NCBI RefSeq assembly: GCF_014138605.1
Contig: NZ_JACJHX010000013.1
Location: 62,001-126,000 of the forward strand
Direction of reading: 5' to 3'
DNA length: 64,000 nucleotides
From: Peribacillus huizhouensis
Lineage (GTDB): Bacteria > Bacillota > Bacilli > Bacillales > DSM-1321
Shown: positions 26,586 through 36,141 of the stretch, piece by piece
How positions within the stretch are numbered: the stretch's first letter is position 1
How the letters are laid out: every line of letters begins with the position of its first letter
The notes under the pieces: model-generated
Told to the model about the DNA's origin: nothing
The model's database searches: none
Seen by the model: only the letters and a program-made list of their open reading frames with translations
Made by a program: the position numbers and the translations under genes

Positions 26586-28043
26586 GTGAAAAAGATGTCA
26601 ATTAAGATGAGGTTTCTGTTGTCTTACGTTGGGGTGATCCTTTTTTCTATCACTTTATTATTGGCAGCTGGTTTTTTAATTATTTTTGCCATAACAGGTG
26701 ATGTAAAATCTATAGAACATCTTTACAAAAAAACGTATGTACAAAAACCTTTGACAACAGTAGAAGAAAGTGTATTTCTCGATTTAAAGCTTTTTGCTAA
26801 AAAAAATCCTAAACAGCTCCTAAATGAAAAGGAGCTCAAGGGGATTGAGCAGGAGGATATCGAGATTGTTGTTAGAAAGGGCACAAAAGTTGAGTACGCT
26901 TCCCCTGCTCTTGACAAACCGGCATTGATTAAATCCCTTCCCGGGTTTGAAGAAACAAACATCAATACGCGAGATACGATTAAAATCAACGACTATTTTT
27001 TTACGTATGTGAAGTTTGATTTTTATTTTCCGGATAAAAGTGAAGGAAGTATTTTCGTATTAAGAAAGGCAAGTTCCTATGCTGAGCTCATTCGAGAATT
27101 GTTTCCAATTTTATCGGGACTTTTGCTATTTCTGTTTATTATGATTATTGGTATATTGAACTATTTAGTTTCACGAAGCATTATTAAGCCTATCTCAATT
27201 CTTAAAGAAGGTGCCGAAAGAATAAAATCAGGAGATTTAAATTTTGAAATCAAGGCCATTTCGAATGATGAAATCGGACAATTAAATCGGGCGTTTGAGG
27301 AAATGAGAATAAAATTAAAAGAATCCGTTAATCTTCAGCTTCAGTATGAGGAGAATCGAAAAGAGCTCCTGTCTAATATTTCCCATGATTTAAAGACACC
27401 TATTACTTCGATTATTGGATATGTAGAGGGGATTAAGGATGGTATAGCAAATACCCCTCAGAAAATGGAGAAATATTTATCGACTGTGTACTTAAAAGCA
27501 AAAGATATGGATTCATTGATTGATGAGTTGTTCTTATTTTCCAAGCTGGATTTAAAAAAGGAACCATTCCATTTTGAAACTGTCGAACTAGATAAATATA
27601 TGAGAGACTACGTAGAAGAACTTTATTTGGATTTACTTCAGCAAGGTATTCATATTGAGTTGCATCTTTTGAATAAGCCAATCTACGTGACAGCGGATAG
27701 AGAGAAATTTAAACGAGTATTGGCCAACTTAATGAGCAATTGTGTGAAATATATGAACAAAGACAAAAAGAACATTTCTATTTCTCTCCATGAACAATTA
27801 TATGATGTAGTTGTACAAGTAACAGATAATGGGCAAGGGATAGAACCTTCTGCTTTACCATATATTTTTGATCGTTTTTATCGTGCAGAACAATCGAGAA
27901 ATTCTCAGACAGGCGGAAGCGGTTTAGGACTTGCGATTGCAAAGCAAATTATTGGGGAGCATGATGGGGAAATCTGGGCTACTAGTGAGTTAGGTAAAGG
28001 TACGAGTATATTCTTTTCTCTAAAGAAAGGTGGAAAAATGTGA
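26586..28043 (+). CDS. membrane sensor histidine kinase
   Basis: 485 residues: helix 1 at about 10-35, an extracytoplasmic sensor of about 140 residues, helix 2 at about 178-200, HAMP linker, HisKA with phospho-acceptor H267 in SNISHDLKTP, and HATPase with SNCVKYM (N box), TDNGQGIE (G1), FDRFYRAEQS and GGSGLGLAIAKQI (G2). GTG start. The stop overlaps the response regulator start, so the pair are translated together. The stimulus is unknown; downstream cell-surface lipoproteins suggest an envelope signal. Confidence 0.92.
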   Translation: MKKMSIKMRFLLSYVGVILFSITLLLAAGFLIIFAITGDVKSIEHLYKKTYVQKPLTTVEESVFLDLKLFAKKNPKQLLNEKELKGIEQEDIEIVVRKGTKVEYASPALDKPALIKSLPGFEETNINTRDTIKINDYFFTYVKFDFYFPDKSEGSIFVLRKASSYAELIRELFPILSGLLLFLFIMIIGILNYLVSRSIIKPISILKEGAERIKSGDLNFEIKAISNDEIGQLNRAFEEMRIKLKESVNLQLQYEENRKELLSNISHDLKTPITSIIGYVEGIKDGIANTPQKMEKYLSTVYLKAKDMDSLIDELFLFSKLDLKKEPFHFETVELDKYMRDYVEELYLDLLQQGIHIELHLLNKPIYVTADREKFKRVLANLMSNCVKYMNKDKKNISISLHEQLYDVVVQVTDNGQGIEPSALPYIFDRFYRAEQSRNSQTGGSGLGLAIAKQIIGEHDGEIWATSELGKGTSIFFSLKKGGKM

Positions 28044-28726
28044 AACAAATATTACTTATTGAAGATGATATTAGCATTGCAGAATTGCAAAGGGATTATT
28101 TGGAAATAAATGGCTTTTGCGTCGATATTCAACATAATGGTGATGCAGGACTCCAACTGGCTCTTCAAGAACATTATGATTTAATTATTTTGGATATCAT
28201 GCTTCCAGGAGTAAATGGGTTTGAGATATGTAAACAAATACGCGCAGTTAAAAATATTCCTATCTTGTTTGTATCGGCTAAAAAAGAGGATATCGATAAA
28301 ATTCGGGGTCTCGGTTTAGGGGCAGACGATTATATTACAAAGCCTTTTAGTCCAAGCGAACTGGTAGCTAGAGTGAAAGCACATATAGCGCGCTATGAAC
28401 GTTTAGCAGGGAACCCAACCAATTCAAATACGATTTTCGTTCATGGAATTTCAATCGATAAGTCAGCACGCAAAGTTTATCTTAACGGAGAAGAAGTTCC
28501 GTTTACGACAAAGGAATTTGATTTGATCGTGTTTTTTGTGATGCACCCGAACCAAGTATTGAGCAAAGAACAGCTTTATGAAAAGATTTGGGGGCTGGAG
28601 TCAGCTGCAGATGTTTCAACGGTCACCGTTCATATCAGGAAAATACGTGGGAAAATTGAACGAGACCCTGCACAGCCGAAATTATTGGAAACCGTTTGGG
28701 GAGCCGGATACCGATTCAATGTTTAA
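28040..28726 (+). CDS. OmpR-family response regulator
   Basis: 228 residues. The receiver domain has the acidic pair EDD near the N-terminus, the phospho-acceptor D52 in LIILDIMLPG, a serine in VSAKKED and the lysine in YITKPF. A winged-helix DNA-binding domain (FTTKEFDLIVFFVMHPNQVL, VSTVTVHIRKIRGKIE, TVWGAGYRF) follows. Starts with GTG inside the kinase stop. OmpR-type regulators usually bind direct repeats; TTTTAAGAAT repeats occur 60 bases downstream of this gene. Confidence 0.93.
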   Translation: MKQILLIEDDISIAELQRDYLEINGFCVDIQHNGDAGLQLALQEHYDLIILDIMLPGVNGFEICKQIRAVKNIPILFVSAKKEDIDKIRGLGLGADDYITKPFSPSELVARVKAHIARYERLAGNPTNSNTIFVHGISIDKSARKVYLNGEEVPFTTKEFDLIVFFVMHPNQVLSKEQLYEKIWGLESAADVSTVTVHIRKIRGKIERDPAQPKLLETVWGAGYRFNV

Positions 28727-28744
28727 ATTAAATAATGTGTTTTA

Positions 28745-28778
28745 GACCCGTCACAAAGGTGGCGGTTATTTTTTTATA
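28745..28778 (+). terminator. terminator after the response regulator
   Basis: CCCGTCAC pairs with GTGGCGG around AAAG and is followed by TTATTTTTTTA. Confidence 0.75.
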
Positions 28779-28790
28779 AACATGAAGAAA

Positions 28791-28821
28791 TTTTAAGAAT
28801 AAGTTTATCTTTTTTAAGAAT
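28791..28821 (+). promoter_or_regulatory. direct repeats, possible response-regulator site
   Basis: TTTTAAGAAT occurs exactly twice, at 28791-28800 and 28812-28821, 21 bases apart, that is two helical turns. The site lies between the two-component genes and the ankyrin lipoprotein gene. Confidence 0.45.
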
Positions 28822-28950
28822 TTATTTAGAGGGAGTTTACATTTGGGTACTAACATAATAGAAGTAGTAACTAAGTTCATTGAGGGGATCTGAGCCTTTT
28901 CATTTCAAGTTAATAGCAAAAAATAATAAAAGAACGATAGGCAGGTGAAT

Positions 28951-29662
28951 TTGATGTGGAGGTAGTTAACAATAGTTATTGGAGGCATTATCCTCCTTCA
29001 GGGATGTATCTCAGATAATGTTGCAGAACCAAATACACAGGAAAAAGAGATAAGGGTAGAAATAGATATAAATGAACAATTAATTCAAGCTGCAGAACGC
29101 AAGGAAACAGAAACAATAAAGAGATTGATTGAGGAAGGTGTCGATATAAATACAAAGGACTCAGAAAGACGAACTGCTACTATGATCGCAACTTATAATA
29201 ATGATGTCGAAACCGCTAAAGTCTTGATTAAAGCGGGGGCTGACGTCAACATTCAAGATAACATGTAAAAACATTCCTTTTTTATATGCCGGTGCAGAAG
29301 GATATGTTGAAATTCTTAAACTTACGATCGAAGCAGGTGCGGATCCGGCGAAGATTAACCGTTATGGAGGAACTGCATTGATTCCTGCTTCAGAACATGG
29401 TCATATAGATGTCATCAAGGAGCTTCTCACCAAGACTGATATTGATGTAAATCATGTAAATGATCTCGGTTGGACCGCATTAATCGAAGCTATCGTGTTG
29501 TATAACGGTGGTGAAAGACAACAGCGAGCCATACAACTGCTAATCGATCACGGGGCGGATGTGAACATTCCGGATAGAAATAATGTAACTCCTTTGCAAT
29601 ATGCACGTGAGAAAGAGATTAAAGTTATTGAACAAATTTTGTTAACAGCAGGAGCAAAATAG
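28951..29662 (+). pseudogene. ankyrin-repeat lipoprotein, broken
   Basis: GGCAGGTGAAT leads to TTG-ATG, but the fifth codon is TAG (28963-28965). Without it the protein begins LTIVIGGIILLQGC, a lipoprotein signal. Ankyrin units follow (LIQAAERKETETIKRLIEEG, ATYNNDVETAKVLIKAGADV), then a frameshift near 29266 and more units (FLYAGAEGYVEILKLTIEAG, PASEHGHIDVIKELL, DHGADVNIPDRNNVTPLQYA). About five repeats in total. Ankyrin lipoproteins are thought to bind proteins at the cell surface. Confidence 0.75.
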
Positions 29663-29764
29663 CCAGATTGTATAAGCTTCCAAGTAAAATCAATACCGTA
29701 TTACTGCTTAATTATTAGGATAATCTAAAATATACCACAATAAGAAAATGAGGAGACGATAAAA

Positions 29765-30727
29765 ATGAACAAAAAAGCAAAAGCAATAACATCAATAATG
29801 CTCGGATTCACATTATTTTTAACAGGTTGCAACGCTAACGCCCAAGAAAATCATAGTGAACAGAAGCAAGAACGAGCTGTTAAGAAGACTAAAAAGGAAG
29901 ATAAGTTAACCAAAGGTCAGGAAATGGCTAACATTCTTAGTAGTACAAATTGGCAAGGTACAAGAGTGTATGACAAAGATAATAATGACTTAACAAAAGA
30001 GAATGCAAACTTCATTGGCCTTGCGAAATATGATGTGAAAACAGGAAGATATGAATTTTTTGATGCTAAGACAGGTGAAAGTCGTGGCGATAAAGGAACA
30101 TTCTTTATCACAAATGATGGGAAGAAGAGAATATTAATTTCAGAATCAATGAATTATCAAGCTGTTGTTGACATAACAGAAATAAATAAAGATGTTTTTA
30201 CTTATAAAAGAGTGGGGAAAGATGCTAATGGTAACGATGTAGAGGTATTCGTTGAACATGTTCCATATAAAGAAAAAGAGCTGTCTTTCACTGATCCGGA
30301 CAAGCAGTTGAACACTACTACAGGAGATATTGTTAAAGACGTTGATGGAGATAAAATTTTAGGTAGTACCCTTTGGAACGGAACAAAGATATTAGATGAA
30401 GACGGCAATGATGTAACAAAGTATAATTCGATGTTTATAAGTCTGGCAAAATTTGATGACAAAACGAATAAATATGAATTTTTCAACATTGAAACAGGAA
30501 AAAGCCGCGGTGATTATGGCTACTTCGATATTGTACACGAAAATAAAATTAGAGCCCATGTATCAATTGGAGATAATAAGTATGGTGCCGCTCTTGAACT
30601 TACAGAACTTAATAATAATAAATTTACGTATAAAAGAACTGGTAAAGACAAAGATGGCAAGGACATAATTGTATTCGTTGAGCATGAACCTTATAAAGGT
30701 GATCTTAAACCAAAATTTACTAAATAA
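29765..30727 (+). CDS. secreted lipoprotein with two tandem DUF4822-like domains
   Basis: 320 residues. The signal ends in the lipobox FLTGC. Two homologous units of about 125 residues follow: the first from LSSTNWQGTRVYDKDNNDLT to VEVFVEHVPYK, the second from LGSTLWNGTKILDEDGNDVT to IIVFVEHEPYK, each with YEFF and an SRGD/SRGDYG turn. The pattern agrees with the DUF4822 family of Firmicute surface proteins, as I recall it. AATGAGGAGACGATAAAA precedes the ATG. Function unknown; the location beside a two-component system suggests it may be a target. Confidence 0.8.
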   Translation: MNKKAKAITSIMLGFTLFLTGCNANAQENHSEQKQERAVKKTKKEDKLTKGQEMANILSSTNWQGTRVYDKDNNDLTKENANFIGLAKYDVKTGRYEFFDAKTGESRGDKGTFFITNDGKKRILISESMNYQAVVDITEINKDVFTYKRVGKDANGNDVEVFVEHVPYKEKELSFTDPDKQLNTTTGDIVKDVDGDKILGSTLWNGTKILDEDGNDVTKYNSMFISLAKFDDKTNKYEFFNIETGKSRGDYGYFDIVHENKIRAHVSIGDNKYGAALELTELNNNKFTYKRTGKDKDGKDIIVFVEHEPYKGDLKPKFTK

Positions 30728-30760
30728 AAAACGTCAAATAAGATTAGCGTCTAGTAAAAA

Positions 30761-30790
30761 AGGGAATGGTGAAATCCATCCCCCTTTTTT
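30761..30790 (+). terminator. terminator after the tandem lipoprotein
   Basis: GGGAATGG pairs with CCATCCCCC and is followed by TTTTTTT. Confidence 0.65.
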
Positions 30791-31615
30791 TGCGACGGGC
30801 AGTCGCATCGTTCCACGTGCCATTTTTGAAGTATTCTGGCTCAGGGTTCTTGATATAAATGCGTGTATTCAGCTTCAACCGTGAGATATAGTAAGCCTTT
30901 TTATCATGAATGGCTTGTAAGTCTCCTAAATCGAAGTAACCAAGATCGCGCAAACATTAATCGCCTGCCTCTACGGTTTCAAGGCAGATGGTACCGTATG
31001 TTTTATCATTATTCTTTCCTGGTCCAAGCTGCACGTTAAGAAAATGACCACTGAGTAAATCATATTCCAATTGGATTTTCACGCCTTCCGTATTACTGCT
31101 CCCACCTGAACCTTGATAGTCTGCGACGAATTGATCAGGCAGCTGAAATACTGTCGCATCTAAAATACGGATACGATTGAAAGCAGACATTATGTGTGCA
31201 GAAAGCGATTGAATGGAACAGAATTTTTGTGTGAGAAGAGAAGTAAAAACTTCTCGAAGAAATGTGATGGCTGCTGGATTAAAGCGTTGATTCAGTCCTT
31301 CCAGGCTCATCAGTACCCCTGTAGAAGCTTCTTAACCGTGATGTGCTAGAGACTTCCTGACTGAGCCATCTGCAAAGGGCGATGAGTTCGTTTGCTTGAT
31401 ACTTACTAGATCGTTTACAAAGCCAACTTGTTTGGCAATGTCTTGTAGGACTACTGGAGATAGAAAGCGTTGTAATTCTTGTGAGAATAGATGTAATTCT
31501 TCAGATAGCGAGAGAATCATGAAAAAACGTCATCCTTTTCGAGTTTTTTACTGAAAGAATAACGTTTATTCATTTTGGGGGAAATTCATTTCTTTAGCTT
31601 GATGGGCATGGGGTA
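30775..31615 (-). mobile_element. IS4-family element remnant
   Basis: Transposase pieces on the minus strand: N-terminal part 31520-31332 (SEELHLFSQELQRFLSPVVL), middle 31310-30957 (SSLEGLNQRFNPAAITFLRE type start, IRILDATVFQLPDQFVADYQ with the first catalytic aspartate, then LEYDLLSGHF) and 30953-30744 ([33 protein letters not shown]). Stops and frameshifts separate them and the C-terminal part is missing. The right end near 31595-31615 (TTAGCTTGATGGGCATG) resembles IS4-type termini of bacilli. Not active. Confidence 0.75.
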
Positions 31616-31770
31616 GCGTCAGGAAAATGTGATTTTCTTCCAGGGCCCATTATAATGAACGCTAACATTATCGTTTTTTGGGCCACACACAAAAAGCTAG
31701 GGCACATTCATTCATTTTGTTGAATTTACCCAAGTGTGGGACAAAGGGCCAGGCTCCGTATGCTAAAAAT

Positions 31771-31990
31771 TTACGTCCCAACGATCACTTCCACCCCATG
31801 CCTTTCAAGTATTTCTTGCATGTTTTCTCCTACTTCCTTTTCCGTTATAACGATATCAATAGCATCCAAATCACATACTTTTTGGAAAAAGGTTTTATTA
31901 AACTTTGTTGAATCTATTAATACAATTACCCTGTCAGAGCGTTTGTAAAAGTATTCTAATAAGGAATTTATCCGTTCATAAAAGTACACT
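31771..31990 (-). pseudogene. DeoR-family regulator, C-terminal fragment
   Basis: About 70 residues, SDRVIVLIDSTKFNKTFFQK through CDLDAIDIVITE and LERHGVEVIV, match the end of the sugar-phosphate-sensing domain in DeoR-type repressors. The DNA-binding domain is absent; the fragment starts next to the broken recombinase region. Confidence 0.7.
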
Positions 31991-32141
31991 TTTTCGAATG
32001 GGTATTTTTTGTTTGAATTCTTTCAATAATTACGTTCGTAAACTTTAAAATTAATTTACGAACGTCTGTTTAGTTATATCTACTTTTGTGAACGCCTATT
32101 GATAGAATTATAGAAAAAGAACCAAAATGAAGGAGATTAAA

Positions 32142-32735
32142 ATGACGTTCGAAAGTTTGGATACATACGAGTTAGCAGCAAGGATCAAAACGAGGGACGA
32201 CAACTTGAAGCCATGAAAGAAAAGGGAATAGGCGAACGAGATATTTTCATGGACAAACAAAGTGGAAAGGATTTTAATCGAACTCCGTATCAGTTGCTTA
32301 AACGAATGTTGAGAAAAGGAGATGTCTTATATATCCATTCCTTGGATCGCTTTGGACGAAACAAAGAAGAGATTTTACAGGAGTGGAATGAAATCACTAA
32401 GAACATCCAGGCTGACTCTGTGGTGTTGGATATGCCACTGCTTGATACGACTCAAATTAAGGATAGCCTAGGGACTTTCATAGCCGATCTCGTTTTGCAG
32501 ATTCTTTCCTGGATTGGTGGAAGTAGAGCGGGAGCGAATTCGAAAACAGCAGAGGGTATTGATTTGGCTATGCAAAATGGAACAGTATTTGGTCGACCTA
32601 AAGTTGAGGTGACTGAAGAATTCAGAGTAGTCTATGATCGTTGGAAAGCAGGGGAGATGACTGCTGTTAAAGCGATGAAGGAAAAGGACGACTTTTTATA
32701 AGTTAGTCAAGGAGTACGAGGGATCATTGAAATAA
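32142..32735 (+). pseudogene. serine recombinase (resolvase/invertase type), two frameshifts
   Basis: AAGGAGATTAAA precedes ATG 32142. The first codons run out of frame; in the next frame the protein reads FGYIRVSSKDQNEGRQLEAM with the nucleophile serine, then DVLYIHSLDRFGRNKEEIL and RAGANSKTAEGIDLAMQNGT. Near 32690 a second shift is needed to recover TTFYKLVKEYEGSLK and a stop at 32733, which completes the DNA-binding end. Two small lesions in an otherwise full-length gene. Confidence 0.8.
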
Positions 32736-33117
32736 ATCATATGTATTAACTCGTCAAAGACGTGACCTACCGTCGATGGTAATAGTCCCATTTTTACAAA
32801 TTGGTAATGCTTTTTGGGATCATAGGTTACCATTTGGATAAATTGGTTAGGGGTTTATAAAGACAAATTGCAATAAGATATACGTCCAAAGAGGGGCTTT
32901 TGTATGTGTATCAAAGCTTGTTCTGAAATAAGAAGAAATAAGTATTCGGCTCAGCTGCAAAACTGGGCTTTTTGTATGCAAACTTTTTTAAATATTTCTT
33001 TGGGAATTGCACGACAAAATTCGTCATACTTTCAAGCATCTAAAAATTGGAAAATAAGAATAATCTTCACAGATTGTGCAAAAAATACACTTAAAACGTA
33101 CTAAGGAGAACCAATTA
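32736..33117. other. leader region of the ger operon
   Basis: No gene supported. A hairpin-like segment (AGCTGCAAAACTGGGCT and T-run near 32955) and ACTAAGGAGAACCAATTA, the ribosome binding site of gerAA, at its end. A sporulation (sigma-G) promoter is expected here but I could not pick one with confidence. Confidence 0.4.
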
Positions 33118-34698
33118 ATGAAATTTTCGGGGATATGGAAAAAGAAGAAAGATCATTTTCAAAATATACAATTGAATGAATCGTTGGATACATTACCAAA
33201 AATCCCTCTACATACGGAGTTAAATCAAAATATAGAAGTACTAAAATCAGCATATAAAGATTGCTCTGATGTGGTATTTCGTGAATTTAGTATCGGCGGC
33301 AGCATTAATGCGGTTCTTCTTTACATAGATGGTCTTTCAAATACTGAAGAAGTCGATCAGCATGTGCTTAAGCCGCTTATTCAGATGAAAAACCATGAAC
33401 ATGGTGCAATATTTGAGAAAACAAAAAAGGAAATATCGGTTTCCGATATTAAGGACATTTACTCGATTAATGATATTTTTAAACAAATTTCAATTGGTAA
33501 CTCGATTATTTTAATTGAAAATGAAACAAACGGAATTTCCATTGGGTTGCCGAAGTGGGAAAAACGCAGCATTATGGAACCAGACGCGGAATCAGTCATA
33601 CGGGGACCAAGAGAAGGTTTTATTGAAACTTTAAGAGTAAACACCTCCCTTTTACGCAGGAAAATTCGTCATCCGTTATTAAGAATGAAACAAATGGATA
33701 TTGGTCGTTACACAGAAACACAAGTCATCGTTGCTTATATCGAAGGGATTGCCGACAGCACATTAGTTGATGAAGTGACAAGCAGGCTAAAGCGAATTAA
33801 GATTGATGGCATTTTAGAAAGCGGATATATTGAGGAATTGATTGTAGATCACCCGTTTTCTCCTTTCTCACAAGTTTTAACAACGGAACGGCCGGATGTA
33901 GCAAGTGCCTGCCTTTTGGAAGGGCGTGTTGTAATCTTGATTGACGGCACCCCTATTACATTAATTGCTCCTTGTACGTTCGCAAGTCTGATGCAGGCAC
34001 CTGAAGATTACTATAATCCGTTTTACATCAGTACCTTGATCCGTTGGCTGCGATATATATTCTTTTTTATCGCTTTGCTCGCTCCATCAGCATATGTGGC
34101 AATCTTAACGTTTCATCAAGAAATGCTTCCAACCACACTGCTCTTAACCATTGCTCAAAGCCGCGAACAAATCCCTTTTCCGGCATTGATTGAGGCGTTT
34201 ATTATGGAAATCACTTTTGAGGCGCTAAGGGAAGCAGGTGTGAGATTACCAAAACAGGTTGGCGCTGCTGTTAGTATTGTCGGAGCCCTGGTCATCGGAC
34301 AAGCAGCGACTGCGGCAGGACTGGTTTCATCACCGATGGTCATGGTAGTCGCCATTACAGGTGTCGCATCGTTTTTAATGCCAAGATATGCGACCGGCAT
34401 ATCGATTCGAATCCTGCGCTTTCCTATCATGATTTTTTCCGGAATGTTAGGTTTATTAGGTGTCATGATCGGTATTACCGCTATTGTCGCACATATGTGT
34501 ACCCTAAAGTCCTTTGGTGTACCATATTTCAATTCGACAGCGCCTCTTAAGATTCAAAATTTGAAGGATGTCCTGATTCGAGCCCCTTGGTGGGCCATGG
34601 ATACACGTCCTGAATTTATTTCAAAGGATACTAGTAACCTAAGGCGTCAGTCCAGTAACCTAAAGCCCGGTCCAAGCAAAGGTGGTGGCGAAAGTTGA
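33118..34698 (+). CDS. gerAA: spore germinant receptor subunit A
   Basis: 526 residues of the GerA-A family in the spore inner membrane. A large soluble N-terminal half (PRE-GFIETLRVNTSLLRRKI block, about residue 165, is typical) is followed by at least four helices (RYIFFFIALLAPSAYVAIL, VGAAVSIVGALVIGQAATAA, SPMVMVVAITGVASFLMP, IMIFSGMLGLLGVMIGITAI). ATG 33118 with AAGGAG eight bases before it is the true start, not the upstream in-frame codon at 33076. First gene of gerA-C-D-B. Ends in a proline/serine-rich tail. Confidence 0.93.
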   Translation: MKFSGIWKKKKDHFQNIQLNESLDTLPKIPLHTELNQNIEVLKSAYKDCSDVVFREFSIGGSINAVLLYIDGLSNTEEVDQHVLKPLIQMKNHEHGAIFEKTKKEISVSDIKDIYSINDIFKQISIGNSIILIENETNGISIGLPKWEKRSIMEPDAESVIRGPREGFIETLRVNTSLLRRKIRHPLLRMKQMDIGRYTETQVIVAYIEGIADSTLVDEVTSRLKRIKIDGILESGYIEELIVDHPFSPFSQVLTTERPDVASACLLEGRVVILIDGTPITLIAPCTFASLMQAPEDYYNPFYISTLIRWLRYIFFFIALLAPSAYVAILTFHQEMLPTTLLLTIAQSREQIPFPALIEAFIMEITFEALREAGVRLPKQVGAAVSIVGALVIGQAATAAGLVSSPMVMVVAITGVASFLMPRYATGISIRILRFPIMIFSGMLGLLGVMIGITAIVAHMCTLKSFGVPYFNSTAPLKIQNLKDVLIRAPWWAMDTRPEFISKDTSNLRRQSSNLKPGPSKGGGES

Positions 34699-35891
34699 GT
34701 TGTATGATCAGACCTATTAAGAAGACTATGACCTTAATGCTTCTGCTTTGCTTGACCTCGATTTTCCTAACAGGATGTTGGGACCGCACTGAGGTGAATG
34801 ATTTAGCTCTCATTTTGGCAGCAGGTATAGATAAGGGCAAAAACAAAAATATCGAATTATCGGCCCAAATTTATATCCCGGGAGGCTCACAAGGCGGACA
34901 ACAGTCCGGGATGTCCAGCGGTTCCAGCAGTGGTCAGTCATTTGTTAGGTCAGCTGAAGGAGAAACCATTGCGGATGCGATGGCGCGACTCCAGGAAGAA
35001 CTCACAAGGGAGGTTTTTTGGGGGCAAAATGAGGTGCTCATTATTGGTGAAAAATTAGCAAAAGCAGGAATAAGTGATGAAATTGATTTTTGGATGCGAC
35101 ATTCGGAACCTCGTATACGTGCCGATGTTTTTGTTTCGAAAGGAAGGTCAAAGTCTGTTTTGGGGGCCAAGCCTGAATTGGAAAGAGACGCCGCAAAACA
35201 ACTACGTAAAATCGTAAAAACACATATAGGTGTAAAAGTGACAGTGAAGGATTTATCCCAGATGCTAGCAGGTGAATCTGCTCCAGCCGTACTTCCTTGG
35301 GTTGAAAAACTTCCCCCATCCCTAATGGATAAGAAAAAGGAAATTCCAATCATTAATGGGGCAGCCATTTTTAAGGAAGGAAAAATGGTAGGAAGATTAG
35401 ACGATAAAGAAACAAGGGGTATTCTTTGGCCTAGAAATGAGATTAAATCTGGTATGATTACGATTGCTATTGACGACGAAAATGGCTACATCTCCTTGAA
35501 ATTATTAAGAAGCCATACTGAGTTGATCCCTTCCATAAAGAATGGTCAATGGAGCATGCACATCAAAACAAACGCAGACCTTGAAGTTGTACAAAATACG
35601 ACAAAACTAAACTTATTCAATTCAAAGGTCATAAAAAGGTCTAAGCAAAAGGTTGCTGATGAAATTGAACAAAGAGAGCGGTTAGCTTTCTCGGAAGTAC
35701 AGGAAAAGTTAAATTCTGATATTTTCGGCTTTGCTAATGAATTTCAGAGTAAATATCCACAAATATGGAAACAAAAGAAAGACGAATGGAATGAAATTTT
35801 CCCACAAGTAGCCGTTTCTTTTGAAACGAAGGTAAAGATCAAAAGAACCGGTTTGGCAACTGGAAAACGTCAAAGAGGTGTTGAACAATGA
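34695..35891 (+). CDS. gerAC: spore germinant receptor subunit C (lipoprotein)
   Basis: 398 residues. The signal peptide ends in lipobox FLTGC followed by WDRTEVNDLALILAAGID, a hallmark of GerAC. The three-domain ectodomain carries EGETIADAMARLQEEL, FWGQNEVLIIGE and GAAIFKEGKMVGRLDDKETR. A TTG start overlaps the gerAA stop; ATG 34704 is an alternative. A glycine/serine/glutamine-rich insert lies near residues 58-75. Anchored to the outer face of the spore inner membrane. Confidence 0.93.
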   Translation: MSCMIRPIKKTMTLMLLLCLTSIFLTGCWDRTEVNDLALILAAGIDKGKNKNIELSAQIYIPGGSQGGQQSGMSSGSSSGQSFVRSAEGETIADAMARLQEELTREVFWGQNEVLIIGEKLAKAGISDEIDFWMRHSEPRIRADVFVSKGRSKSVLGAKPELERDAAKQLRKIVKTHIGVKVTVKDLSQMLAGESAPAVLPWVEKLPPSLMDKKKEIPIINGAAIFKEGKMVGRLDDKETRGILWPRNEIKSGMITIAIDDENGYISLKLLRSHTELIPSIKNGQWSMHIKTNADLEVVQNTTKLNLFNSKVIKRSKQKVADEIEQRERLAFSEVQEKLNSDIFGFANEFQSKYPQIWKQKKDEWNEIFPQVAVSFETKVKIKRTGLATGKRQRGVEQ

Positions 35892-36109
35892 AGATTGGAG
35901 GGATATTAGGGGTAACAGTTATATTGGTGCTTATCTTTTTATACCAATGGCCCAAGTTGAATAAAAATGGGAGAAAAGTAAAAATTACCTTTTTTTTGTT
36001 GATGTTGCTTAACTGGGTTCTTGCTGTTTTGCTCGTTATCTTTCCAGAAATGCCGGGACCTGGACAATTAATTGATTTCATCTATAAATCATTTGAAACG
36101 TTTTGGTAA
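35888..36109 (+). CDS. germinant receptor D-subunit (two-helix protein)
   Basis: 73 residues with two membrane helices (GGILGVTVILVLIFLYQW and ITFFLLMLLNWVLAVLLVIF) joined by a basic loop, and a short acidic/proline tail. Its ATG overlaps the gerAC stop (ATGA). Small two-helix D proteins encoded inside or next to ger operons modulate receptor rate in B. subtilis and B. megaterium; position and topology support this here. Confidence 0.8.
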   Translation: MKIGGILGVTVILVLIFLYQWPKLNKNGRKVKITFFLLMLLNWVLAVLLVIFPEMPGPGQLIDFIYKSFETFW

Positions 36110-36141
36110 ATAGACTCCTTTTAGAAAAGGAATGAACAAAT

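Noticed and set aside
34155-34532. 125-codon minus-strand frame in gerAA
   Set aside because: Shadow of the membrane helices of gerAA.
34934-35368. 144-codon minus-strand frame in gerAC
   Set aside because: Shadow of the well-supported gerAC gene.
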